A stretch of DNA of 64,000 bases from Alteromonas australica (GTDB taxonomy: Bacteria; Pseudomonadota; Gammaproteobacteria; Enterobacterales; Alteromonadaceae). The notes beneath the pieces are model-generated. The model was not told where the DNA came from, searched no databases, and worked only from the letters and a program-made list of their open reading frames with translations. Of this stretch, positions 36,720 through 45,018 are shown piece by piece. How positions within the stretch are numbered: position 1 is the stretch's first letter; every line of letters starts with the position of its first letter. The DNA lies in assembly GCF_000730385.1 (NCBI RefSeq), contig NZ_CP008849.1:682001-746000 (forward strand), given 5' to 3'. The position numbers and the translations under genes are program-made.

Positions 36720-37688
36720 ATGCATCATTGGCAACCAACAACCTCTCATGAAAACCGCTTAGCCCGAGCTAAATTGCTTTCTACCATTCGTGACTTTTTC
36801 GCCCAGCGGGATGTGTTAGAGGTAGACACGCCAGTGCTTTCTCATGGCACAGTGACCGATGAACATCTTGACGGGTTTTGTACTGAATTTCACTACGACG
36901 AGTCAGGTAAGCCGACAACCTTATACCTTCAAACGTCACCTGAATATGCCATGAAGCGTCTTTTGTGCGCACAAAGCGGGGCAATCTATCAAATAGGTAA
37001 GGCCTTTCGGCATGAAGGAGAAGGTCGCTGGCACAACCCAGAATTTACCATGCTTGAATGGTACCGCCCCCACTTCACCCATGTTGAATTAATGGAAGAA
37101 GTGGATGCGCTTCTAATGGCCACCTTAGACACAGAACCCGCCGATAAAATGAGTTATAAAGAGGCATTTATTACGTATTTAAGGGTAGATCCGCTTATTG
37201 CGTGCAGTGACGAACTACTGAACGCAATGGAGGCATCGGGCATTGATATCGACACACCGGAATTGCTCAGTGATGATGCCAAATTACAATTGCTTTTTTC
37301 TGTGGTGATAGAACCCTCAATCGGTCAAGTACGGCCCTGTTTTATCTATGGTTTTCCCGCTACACAAGCTGCTCTGGCAAGAATCAACGAAGAAGACAGT
37401 CGCACCGCAGACAGATTTGAGGTGTACTATAAAGGCGCGGAACTGGCAAACGGCTTTTATGAATTATGCGCTCCAGAAGAGCAGCGAAACCGCTTTTATC
37501 AAGACAATGCGAAACGTAAAAAAGCCAATTTACCTGAAAAACCAATAGACGAGTATTTTTTAGCCGCTTTAGCATCGGGGTTACCTGATTGCGCTGGCGT
37601 TGCCCTTGGTATAGACAGGCTTCTTATGTTGAAAGTGGGCGCCTCTCATATCCGCGAAGTCATTAACTTTCCCATTAGCCGCGCTTAA
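36720..37688 (+). CDS. epmA: EF-P lysyltransferase EpmA (PoxA/GenX)
   Basis: 322 residues from the ATG at 36720 (E. coli 325). A class II lysyl-tRNA-synthetase catalytic core without the anticodon-binding domain: TPVLSHGTVTDEHL, LQTSPEYAMKRLL (motif 2 region), FRHEGEGRWHNPEFTMLEWYR and the C-terminal GVALGIDRLLML. It activates beta-lysine and ligates it to EF-P. No Shine-Dalgarno is evident before the ATG, so expression may depend on read-through from efp past the weak hairpin. The frame runs back to a TTG at 36660. Confidence 0.95.
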   Translation: MHHWQPTTSHENRLARAKLLSTIRDFFAQRDVLEVDTPVLSHGTVTDEHLDGFCTEFHYDESGKPTTLYLQTSPEYAMKRLLCAQSGAIYQIGKAFRHEGEGRWHNPEFTMLEWYRPHFTHVELMEEVDALLMATLDTEPADKMSYKEAFITYLRVDPLIACSDELLNAMEASGIDIDTPELLSDDAKLQLLFSVVIEPSIGQVRPCFIYGFPATQAALARINEEDSRTADRFEVYYKGAELANGFYELCAPEEQRNRFYQDNAKRKKANLPEKPIDEYFLAALASGLPDCAGVALGIDRLLMLKVGASHIREVINFPISRA

Positions 37689-37757
37689 ATTTATTTCACG
37701 ATAAATGGAATCTTTATTCCGGTTAACGGCTGTTGACTTTCTCGCGCACATCCTTAA

Positions 37758-37780
37758 GAATGTTATAACATCACAGCTAA
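37758..37780. promoter_or_regulatory. Candidate Zur-type operator
   Basis: A perfect 12-bp palindrome ATGTTATAACAT at 37760-37771 within GAATGTTATAACATCACA. The left half matches the gammaproteobacterial zinc-uptake-regulator half-site AATGTTATA; the right half of the longer consensus is only partly matched. It lies about 40 bases before the TonB receptor start. The assignment rests on motif memory and the metal-type receptor. Confidence 0.45.
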
Positions 37781-37812
37781 TAACAACATTCTCTTTTAAA
37801 AAAGGAAACCAC

Positions 37813-40227
37813 ATGAAGATGCGTTCACTGCTAAGCTTGTCTATAGCAGCGTTATTAAGTACGCCTGTCCTTGCCACAACCATCACGGGAAAAGTGACCG
37901 ATCCTGCGGGGAACCCTGTAGCGGGTGCTGAAGTGAAAATTGAAGGCACACGTCGCGTAGCGATGACCGATGAAAGTGGTGTCTATCGATTTGAGGACGT
38001 CGCACAACCTCATGTCCATCTTCATGTTTTTTCACCCCAGTTTATCCACGGCGATAATGACTTAGGCGACATCCAGGGCGATCAAACGGTTAACTTTATA
38101 CTGAGCCCAGCCTCGGTTGAAAACATCGTTGTGACTGCGACAGCATTAAACTCGTCGGTATTAGAGTCAGTGACTCCTGTCACGGTTATCAGCGCTGATA
38201 AACTTCGTAAAATTGAAGCACCCACTCTAGGTGAAACACTCAAAAACACCGCAGGTGTGCACAGTACCTATTTCGGGCCTGTCTCGAGTAGCCCGATTAT
38301 TCGTGGCAACGATGGCCCACGAGTTAAGATTGTTCAAAACGGGTTAGATGTGTCTGATGTTTCCCGTGTAGGTCCAGATCACAATGTCGCTTCAAGCACG
38401 GCGAGTGCAACCCAAATTGAAGTATTGCGCGGCCCAGCAACCCTACAATACGGTAGTGGCGCTATTGGTGGAGTGGTGAATATTGTTGATAAACGTATTC
38501 CACAGTACCACGTCGACGGTGTAGAAGGTGAGGCTGAAGTGAGTTACAGCACTGTAAATGAGGGTAAGTATACCCGCGGTGATGTAACAGGTGGCAGCGG
38601 CAATATCGTTTGGCACCTAGATGGATACTATCGCGACACTGAAAACGCGGATATTCCTGGTTATGCCTCCGTAGACCCAGATGAAGACGAAGAAAAAGGG
38701 GTACTGGAAGACAGTCAAATGGAGACCTCTAATCTTGTCGCGGGGATTTCCTATGTGGCAGATGAAGGGTACTTTGGCTTTGCGGTTGAACAATTAGACA
38801 ACGAATACGGTGTACCGGGTCACAGCCACGAGCATGAAGAGGAACACGAAGACGAAACGGAAGAAGAGCACGAAGATGAAGAAGGCGTGTCTCTTGACGT
38901 AGATATGACCCGCTACCAAGTGGCAGGTGAATGGCATTCACCAATGGAAGGCTTAACGAATATTAAGTTTGCCGGTTCATACACGGACTATGAGCATACA
39001 GAAATAGAAGATGGTGAACCCGCCACCGTTTTCTCTAATGAATCAAGTGATATCCGAGTCTCGCTTTATCATGAAGAAGTGCAGGGCTGGCATGGCGTGT
39101 TCGGCATGCAGTTTGCTCATAGTGATTATGCTGCTGAAGGCGAAGAAGCTTTTACCCCTGCTAACACCAGCACCAATTACGCTTTTTATGTTGTGGAGCA
39201 GAAAAAAGTCGGAGACCTCACATTCGAGCTTGGTGGCCGGCTAGAAAATACCGCTTATGATGCACAAGACAGTGACGTAGAGTTAGATATTTTCCATGAA
39301 GATGAAGAAGAGCATGAAGAGGAAGACCATGATGAAGAAGAGCATGGGACCGAGTTTAGTTTCCCTGAGTATGACTTCACCAGTTTATCTTTGTCAGCGG
39401 GTGTGAATTGGGAATATACCGATGGTCAGTCTGTTGCTGTTACCCTATCACGGAGCGAGCGAGCGCCGAGTCAGCAAGAGCTATTTTCGGCGGGCCAGCA
39501 TTTAGCGACCGAAAGTTACGAAGTAGGCCTAGTGTTTGATATGGACGACGAAGGCCATATTGAAGATGAATTAAGGGATGTGAATGAGGAAGTAAGCACA
39601 AACTTAGACGTTACTTTCCGTAAGTTTACCGGCGACTGGGGCTACAGTGTTTCCTTCTTTTATAACCAAGCCGATGATTATATCTTCCAGTCGAACACGG
39701 GCTTGCTCGCGTTAACCGAGCATGAAGAACATGATGAAGATGACGCCGAGTTGGAAGAGGATCACAGTGACGAAGATACAACCCCTGTGTATTACTTCCA
39801 ACAAGCCGATGCTGATATTTGGGGCGTAGAAGCTGAAGCTTATGTCGATTTAAACGATGCTTTCCGTTTAACCGTTTTTAGTGATTATATTAATGCTGAA
39901 GTGGAGGACGACAATTTACCTCGCACGCCGCCTATGCGATTTGGCAGTGAACTAAGCTATGTCAATGACGGCTTAACTGCCGATGTCGGTTTTACGTGGT
40001 ATGACGACCAAACCGATGTGGCTTCATACGAAACCACGACCGACGGCTATACGCTGGTTAATGCCAATGTGCAGTATGAGATATCTGGCCAGGGTGTTGA
40101 TTGGGTACTGTTCGCTAAAGGCAGCAACCTTACCGATGAAGAGGCACGTGTTCACACATCCTTTTTGAAGGACAAGGCGCCGCTTCCGGGCAGAAATATC
40201 ACCTTTGGTGTAAGAGCGCTATTCTAA
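37813..40227 (+). CDS. TonB-dependent outer-membrane receptor with metal-rich loops (ZnuD-like)
   Basis: 804 residues from the ATG at 37813 (AAAGGAAA upstream); the frame extends back to 37705. Signal peptide, then a carboxypeptidase-regulatory-like domain (ITGKVTDPAGNPVAGAEVKIEG), a plug domain (VTVISADKLRKIEAPTLGETLKN, RGPATLQYGSGAIGGVVNI) and a beta-barrel ending in aromatic-type ALF. Three His/Asp/Glu-rich insertions, at about 38824-38890, 39289-39350 and 39718-39780, fall in predicted surface loops. This plug and loop style matches ZnuD-like zinc receptors. A Zur-like palindrome upstream supports zinc; copper or other metals remain possible. Confidence 0.88.
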   Translation: MKMRSLLSLSIAALLSTPVLATTITGKVTDPAGNPVAGAEVKIEGTRRVAMTDESGVYRFEDVAQPHVHLHVFSPQFIHGDNDLGDIQGDQTVNFILSPASVENIVVTATALNSSVLESVTPVTVISADKLRKIEAPTLGETLKNTAGVHSTYFGPVSSSPIIRGNDGPRVKIVQNGLDVSDVSRVGPDHNVASSTASATQIEVLRGPATLQYGSGAIGGVVNIVDKRIPQYHVDGVEGEAEVSYSTVNEGKYTRGDVTGGSGNIVWHLDGYYRDTENADIPGYASVDPDEDEEKGVLEDSQMETSNLVAGISYVADEGYFGFAVEQLDNEYGVPGHSHEHEEEHEDETEEEHEDEEGVSLDVDMTRYQVAGEWHSPMEGLTNIKFAGSYTDYEHTEIEDGEPATVFSNESSDIRVSLYHEEVQGWHGVFGMQFAHSDYAAEGEEAFTPANTSTNYAFYVVEQKKVGDLTFELGGRLENTAYDAQDSDVELDIFHEDEEEHEEEDHDEEEHGTEFSFPEYDFTSLSLSAGVNWEYTDGQSVAVTLSRSERAPSQQELFSAGQHLATESYEVGLVFDMDDEGHIEDELRDVNEEVSTNLDVTFRKFTGDWGYSVSFFYNQADDYIFQSNTGLLALTEHEEHDEDDAELEEDHSDEDTTPVYYFQQADADIWGVEAEAYVDLNDAFRLTVFSDYINAEVEDDNLPRTPPMRFGSELSYVNDGLTADVGFTWYDDQTDVASYETTTDGYTLVNANVQYEISGQGVDWVLFAKGSNLTDEEARVHTSFLKDKAPLPGRNITFGVRALF

Positions 40228-40239
40228 AAAGCCTACCTC

Positions 40240-40275
40240 GACGCATTGGCAGCGTTGTTGCCAATGCGTCATTTT
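40240..40275 (+). terminator. Terminator of the TonB receptor gene
   Basis: A perfect 12-bp stem (GACGCATTGGCA with TGCCAATGCGTC), seven-base loop and a short ATTTTG tail. Confidence 0.6.
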
Positions 40276-40360
40276 GTTGAGTTTGTGCGACTGTTGGTTT
40301 GAACATACCCAAGTGTGACAGGTATTATCAGTAGCGTCCTTGTCTCTCGGCTCAAATGGT

Positions 40361-40858
40361 ATGAACATTGTTACTCCTCGATTACGTTTACGCCCGCTTT
40401 CATTAGATGATAAGCACTGGATCCTCACCCTAAATCGAGACCCCCTATGGCTTAAATTTATTGGCTGTAAATCAATCTTCACCTTACAAGATGCATGTGA
40501 TTACATTGCGCGTACCAATGCCCAACGAGATGAGTGGGGATATGGTTTGTGTGCTGTGGTATGTCAGTCTACGGGTAACCCTCTAGGGGTATGTGGTTTG
40601 TTTAATCGGTTTTCGTTTCGCTGCCCAGATTTAGGATTTGCATTACTGCCAGAAGGACGAGGAAAAGGCGTGGCAAATGAAGCCTGCCAAGGCGTGATGG
40701 CGTGGGCGAAGCAACAAGGTTTTGATTTTCTTACCGCCATGACCCACCCACACAATGTCGCGTCACAGCAATTACTGGTGGGTTTGGGGTTTCACAAGCA
40801 CGGTTTTTATGCAGATAAAGGCTTTGATGTTCAGCATTTGTATTGGCTTAAGTTTTAG
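40361..40858 (+). CDS. GNAT acetyltransferase, RimJ/RimL type
   Basis: 165 residues from the ATG at 40361; the frame runs back to a TTG at 40340. Starts with TPRLRLRPLSLDD, typical of the RimJ/RimL branch, and has an acetyl-CoA loop variant LLPEGRGKGVANEA and the later NVASQQLLVGLGF. The substrate is unknown; members acetylate ribosomal N-termini, small molecules or antibiotics. It stands alone after the TonB receptor terminator and has no clear ribosome binding site. Confidence 0.88.
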   Translation: MNIVTPRLRLRPLSLDDKHWILTLNRDPLWLKFIGCKSIFTLQDACDYIARTNAQRDEWGYGLCAVVCQSTGNPLGVCGLFNRFSFRCPDLGFALLPEGRGKGVANEACQGVMAWAKQQGFDFLTAMTHPHNVASQQLLVGLGFHKHGFYADKGFDVQHLYWLKF

Positions 40859-40919
40859 TAAACCTTTATAAATGCAGGCGTTCAGCGAGGCCACCTATGT
40901 GCACCTCGCAAAGGAGTGA

Positions 40920-41528
40920 TTAAAGTGGTGGGAGTACCGTCACTTTCTTTATCACAATGGGCTCAATAGGCACGTTGTTCGCATTTAGCACCAATGAGTA
41001 CTCTGTTTCTACTTCTGACATGGCATCTACCACATCTTCCCCTTCCACGATGAGGCCAAAAACCGCGTAGCCCCAATCTCGCCCGGGGTTCAGGCTTTCG
41101 TTATCGTTAACGTTGAAGAAAAACTGACGGTTTGCGGTATGAGGATCATTTTGGCGAGCCATGGCAATGGTGTGTAAGTCATTAGTTAACCCATTACCCG
41201 ATTCGTTAAAAATAGCAGGAAAGTTCGACTTCCCTTCAAAATCAGTGGTGTAACCGCCGCCTTGTACAACAAACCCAGGCACAATACGATGAAAAATGGT
41301 GTCTTCATAACTGCGTTTATCTACGTACCGTAGAAAGTTATTGACAGTAATTGGCGCGCGACGCCTATCAAGTTCTACAACAATATCACCCATGGAGGTT
41401 TCAATCTTAACCCGAGGATAATAGTTGTCAGGTTGAATATGTGAACCATCGGATTTATTTGCCGCATGGGCAAGGCTGGTGACTGCCACACTCAATACAA
41501 AAATAATGGAGGCAAATGTTTTTAACAT
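40920..41528 (-). CDS. Periplasmic cyclophilin-type peptidyl-prolyl isomerase
   Basis: 202 residues with a Sec signal peptide (cut near LAHA). Cyclophilin core: VELDRRRAPITVNNFLRYVD, FHRIVPGFVVQGGGY with the catalytic Arg, and a substrate-binding MARQNDPHTANRQFFFNV. This matches the PpiA group of periplasmic proline isomerases. It follows rlmG on the same strand with ten bases between, so the two probably share a transcript. Confidence 0.92.
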   Translation of the reverse strand: MLKTFASIIFVLSVAVTSLAHAANKSDGSHIQPDNYYPRVKIETSMGDIVVELDRRRAPITVNNFLRYVDKRSYEDTIFHRIVPGFVVQGGGYTTDFEGKSNFPAIFNESGNGLTNDLHTIAMARQNDPHTANRQFFFNVNDNESLNPGRDWGYAVFGLIVEGEDVVDAMSEVETEYSLVLNANNVPIEPIVIKKVTVLPPL

Positions 41529-41538
41529 AAAAAGTCCT

Positions 41539-42741
41539 TTAACGTTTTGCTGTGCCTAGTACTACGAATTTATTGTCACTTGCTATCACCTTAGCACCGC
41601 CGAATAGGCGTTTAAGTTTTATGTGATATTCAAGGTGTCTGTTACCTACAACAATAAGGTGACCACTTTTCACCAAGCATTCTCGGGCATCTTGAAACAT
41701 CTGCCACGCAATATGATCGGTAATCGCATTTTGCTGATGAAACGGCGGGTTGCAGAACACTTTAGTGATTTCAGGTGTGGGCTTTTTGTTTAGCAAGGCT
41801 TCAAGACAGTTACTGGCCACAAATTCACACTGATCTATTTTGTCTGGGAAATTTTCTAAGACATTTAAGCGGGCGCTTTCCACAGCCATGTAAGATTCAT
41901 CCACAAAAAACACTCTACAATCCGGTGCCATCGCCAGTGCCTGTAACCCTAATACGCCATTGCCGCAGCCTAAGTCTACGACCACATCATTGCTGCTCAC
42001 TGTCATGTGAGGCAAAAGTACGCGGGCACCAATATCTAGCGATTGACGAGAGAATACATTGGCATGGTTATTCAGTTGCACTGTTTTGCCGGTGGGCAAT
42101 GTGCAAGTCCACCGGCTAGGGTAATCATTGGTTTTTGGGCGAAGTGCCGGCGACACTTGGCAGAAGATGAGACGAGACTTCTTCTTAGCCAGCGACGTTG
42201 TGGTTGGCCCCAGTATATTTTCAAACAGTGCTAAAACAGATTTAGTGATAGATTTCACTTTGCCTGCAGCGATAATCTGAGTATCCGGTGTGGCCACCTT
42301 TCTAATATCGATAAGCTGTTGTTCTAACAGCGCCAAAGTGCGAGGAACTTTGATTAATATGATGTCAGGCGCTAAATGTGTGTCTAGCGTAAGGCTTTCC
42401 ACACTGGTGAGTGACCTTACCGGTGCGCTTATTTTGTCGTTATCATCAATGACGGGGTTCAATTGGTTGGCTTTTAAGTTTTCACCTAGGCTTTTTAACG
42501 CAATGAAAGAATCTGAAATCCAAATAGGGTTATGTTGCGTAAACCAACAACCAAGAGCACCAAAGTCGTCATTGAGAATGAGCATGTTTGCGGTTAGTGA
42601 TTGCTCGCTCACTAAATCGTCCACATGAGAAATGAGTAGCTCGTCGGCACTGTCCCATGCTTGTAAACTCACATGTTGGTGCTTTTCGGGATAGCGAATT
42701 AAGGTAAACTGGCGCTCGGCCAGAATAAATTCTGTGTTCAT
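41539..42741 (-). CDS. rlmG: 23S rRNA (guanine-1835-N2)-methyltransferase RlmG
   Basis: 400 residues (E. coli 378). An N-terminal degenerate methyltransferase-like half and a C-terminal active half with the SAM motif VVDLGCGNGVLGLQA and the catalytic FCNPPFHQQNAITDHIAW. The ending GNRHLEYHIKLKRLFGGAKVIASDNKFVVL matches RlmG rather than its paralogue RsmC. It methylates G1835 of 23S rRNA. It is divergent from the AlkB-like gene, with 29 bases between starts. Confidence 0.92.
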   Translation of the reverse strand: MNTEFILAERQFTLIRYPEKHQHVSLQAWDSADELLISHVDDLVSEQSLTANMLILNDDFGALGCWFTQHNPIWISDSFIALKSLGENLKANQLNPVIDDNDKISAPVRSLTSVESLTLDTHLAPDIILIKVPRTLALLEQQLIDIRKVATPDTQIIAAGKVKSITKSVLALFENILGPTTTSLAKKKSRLIFCQVSPALRPKTNDYPSRWTCTLPTGKTVQLNNHANVFSRQSLDIGARVLLPHMTVSSNDVVVDLGCGNGVLGLQALAMAPDCRVFFVDESYMAVESARLNVLENFPDKIDQCEFVASNCLEALLNKKPTPEITKVFCNPPFHQQNAITDHIAWQMFQDARECLVKSGHLIVVGNRHLEYHIKLKRLFGGAKVIASDNKFVVLGTAKR

Positions 42742-42770
42742 TTAATTCTTTCTAAGGTTGTCGGGTCATT

Positions 42771-43400
42771 ATGCAACTACCCCTTTTTTCCGGTACAGAA
42801 AAAGCAGTGAAGTCACCGTTCACGCTTCCGTTACCAGAAGCCCACGTGCGCTATTATCCGCAATGGCTTACCACAGAGCAAGCCAACCTTTACAAGAAGC
42901 GGCTCGTCGAGTCGTTGCCATGGCGCCAAGACAGTCTACGTATGTTTGGTAAGTCTATCCCAATTCCTCGATTACAGTCGTGGCACGGCGATGCCAATTG
43001 TCACTACACCTATTCAGGTTTGTCCCTTTCCCCCGCGCCATGGACCAAGGAGTTGGCCGCTATTCGTGACTTATGTTCGGCCGAAGTTGGCGCACATTTT
43101 AATAGCGTACTGGCAAATTGGTATCGAGATGGTCAAGATAGCATGAGTATGCACGCCGACGACGAACCAGAGCTTGGCCCCGCGCCCACGATTGCGTCGG
43201 TAACCTTGGGTGAAGCCAGGCCGTTTGTTTTTAAGCACAAAGAAACAAAAGCGCGCCATGTTCAAGTGTTGGAACACGGAAGCTTGTTAGTGATGTCAGG
43301 TAGTACACAACACCATTATTTTCATGGTATTGCAAAGACGACAAAACCAATCGGTGATAGAATCAACCTCACGTATCGACAGTTAATTTTGCCTGATTGA
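42771..43400 (+). CDS. AlkB-like 2-oxoglutarate/Fe(II) dioxygenase
   Basis: 209 residues. Jelly-roll dioxygenase with the iron ligands HAD in SMHADDEPELG and His in HHYFHGI, and the 2-oxoglutarate arginine in RINLTYR. A GLSLSPAPW and SVTLGEARPFVFKH layout is closest to the ALKBH2/3-like bacterial branch that repairs alkylated bases in DNA or RNA. No ada or other alkylation genes are nearby. bolA follows eight bases later. Confidence 0.9.
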   Translation: MQLPLFSGTEKAVKSPFTLPLPEAHVRYYPQWLTTEQANLYKKRLVESLPWRQDSLRMFGKSIPIPRLQSWHGDANCHYTYSGLSLSPAPWTKELAAIRDLCSAEVGAHFNSVLANWYRDGQDSMSMHADDEPELGPAPTIASVTLGEARPFVFKHKETKARHVQVLEHGSLLVMSGSTQHHYFHGIAKTTKPIGDRINLTYRQLILPD

Positions 43401-43407
43401 GTTAACC

Positions 43408-43725
43408 ATGAATGTACAAGATTTTTTAACGTCTGCACTAAAAGAGGCGTTGCACCCGGTCTATTTAGATATCCGCGACGAAAGCTTTATGCACAGTGTC
43501 CCCGACGGCGCGCAAAGTCATTTTAAGGTGACAGTGGTGTCAGACGAATTTGAAGGTAAACGCTTGATTGCTCGTCATCGCCAAGTTAATGCGTTGGCAG
43601 ATGAGGCCCTTAAAGGCCCGGTACACGCATTGGCGTTGCATACTTATACGCCACAAGAGTGGGAAGCGCGCGGCGGTCAAGCGGCGAATTCCCCTGCGTG
43701 CCTTGGTGGCAGTAAACGCGATTAA
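43408..43725 (+). CDS. bolA: BolA family protein
   Basis: 105 residues, the same length as E. coli BolA. Class II KH-like fold with SHFKVTVVSDEFEGKRLIARHRQVNALA and the conserved ALALHTYTPQEW. The conserved histidines in HSVPDGAQSHF and LHTYTP fit [2Fe-2S] sharing with a monothiol glutaredoxin, and a Cys lies in the tail (SPACLGG). It is a stress- and iron-related regulator. The gene is probably translated from the same transcript as the AlkB-like gene. Confidence 0.92.
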   Translation: MNVQDFLTSALKEALHPVYLDIRDESFMHSVPDGAQSHFKVTVVSDEFEGKRLIARHRQVNALADEALKGPVHALALHTYTPQEWEARGGQAANSPACLGGSKRD

Positions 43726-43750
43726 CCCTTTATAAGGAGCAGATACAAAC

Positions 43751-44422
43751 ATGGAAGTGAAAAGTACCTTTAAGGCCTACTTTCAAATTCTTGAAACCCC
43801 CACGGTGCAAGTCGTGCTATTAGGCGGTGGTTTTTTGTTACTTATGCTGTTTGAGACAATGGGAGTATTAACGCCATTCGATACCCAGCTTCATGGCGCC
43901 TTATCACAGTACCCGTTGGCTGAGTGGCAGCAGGATATACTGAGGGATGCTACCGCCATGGGCAGCAACAGTGTGTTGTTGTTTATTGCTTTTGTAGCGG
44001 CATTAGGACTTAAATTTCAAGGCTATACTAAACAGGCGAGTACCCTGGTATTTGCCGTTATTGCGGGGTTAGCATTAACCTTTGCGTTAAAGTATGGAAT
44101 AAGTCGCGGTCGTCCACCGCTGGCTCAACACCAGGTAGACGTATACACGCAAAGCTTTCCCTCTGCCCATGCAATGATGTCTACCATAGTGTATTTTTAT
44201 ATAGCTCGCCTTTTTGCTAAATCGACCACGCAGATCTCAGTCAAAATATGGGTGTACATGGTGGCTGGTTTACTTACCTTTTTTGTGGGGGTTAGTCGGG
44301 TATTTTTGGGCGTACATTGGCCTACCGATGTGCTGGCGGGATGGTTAGGTGGTGGTGCCTTTGTGGCATTTTGCTTTTATATTCTAAAGTGGCAGCGAAA
44401 ACTGCGTATTCGCCATCAGTAA
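43751..44422 (+). CDS. PAP2-family membrane phosphatase
   Basis: 223 residues with about five membrane segments. The three acid phosphatase motifs are present: K...ISRGRPP, PSAHA (the usual PSGH has Ala for Gly) and SRVFLGVHWPTD. Such enzymes dephosphorylate phosphatidic acid, undecaprenyl pyrophosphate or phosphatidylglycerol phosphate; the true substrate is open. AAGGAG precedes the ATG. It follows bolA by 25 bases, and a nucleotidyltransferase starts soon after its stop. Confidence 0.9.
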   Translation: MEVKSTFKAYFQILETPTVQVVLLGGGFLLLMLFETMGVLTPFDTQLHGALSQYPLAEWQQDILRDATAMGSNSVLLFIAFVAALGLKFQGYTKQASTLVFAVIAGLALTFALKYGISRGRPPLAQHQVDVYTQSFPSAHAMMSTIVYFYIARLFAKSTTQISVKIWVYMVAGLLTFFVGVSRVFLGVHWPTDVLAGWLGGGAFVAFCFYILKWQRKLRIRHQ

Positions 44423-44442
44423 AGGGTAGGGCAGCATTAACA

Positions 44443-45018
44443 TTGGCAGGGTCAAATGAATATCACGCGCGTATTGGGTTATTGCTAAAGGCAGACCCGT
44501 TTCGCTGGCGGTGCTTACTGGCCCTGCAGTCTCTTCAACTTCCCCAAGGTTATATCGGTGCTGGCTTTTTACGTAATTGCATTTGGGACAGCCTGTTACC
44601 AGAGCATCGTTCAAACTTCACTCATAGTTCACCGCTTAACGATATCGACGTTATCTATTTTGATGTAAAGGATACGAGCAAAGAAACAGAACGCTTATTG
44701 GAAACACAACTTAGCCGTAGGGTTCCTGAAGCTAACTGGCAGGTAAGAAATCAAGCGCGTATGCACCTTAAGCATGGTCATGCTGCCTATAAAAACTGTG
44801 AAGAAGCTTTGTCGTATTGGATAGAGCGAGAAACCTGCGTGGCGGTAAGATTAACCGATGAGGGAAAATGCGATATTCTTGCGCCTTACGGTATAGATGC
44901 GAATTTTTCAGGTACGCTAAGTATTAATCCGCAATACCCCAGACCCAGTGTATTTCGTCAAAGAGTGAACGACAAAGGCTGGTTGACCCTCTGGCCTTTT
45001 TTAACCCTTTCGGGGTGA
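44443..45018 (+). CDS. Nucleotidyltransferase-like protein (DUF925)
   Basis: The conserved core includes GAGFLRNCIWD, NDIDVIYFD (metal-binding aspartates), WQVRNQARMHLKHGHAAYKN, then ILAPYGIDANFSG and a closing WLTLWPFL, all typical of PF06042. The start is unclear: the frame is open to 44317. The family's usual N-terminus puts the start at about the TTG at 44443 (used here); a GTG at 44389 would overlap the PAP2 gene. Function unknown. Its last 18 bases overlap the end of the convergent nasR gene. Confidence 0.82.
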   Translation: MAGSNEYHARIGLLLKADPFRWRCLLALQSLQLPQGYIGAGFLRNCIWDSLLPEHRSNFTHSSPLNDIDVIYFDVKDTSKETERLLETQLSRRVPEANWQVRNQARMHLKHGHAAYKNCEEALSYWIERETCVAVRLTDEGKCDILAPYGIDANFSGTLSINPQYPRPSVFRQRVNDKGWLTLWPFLTLSG

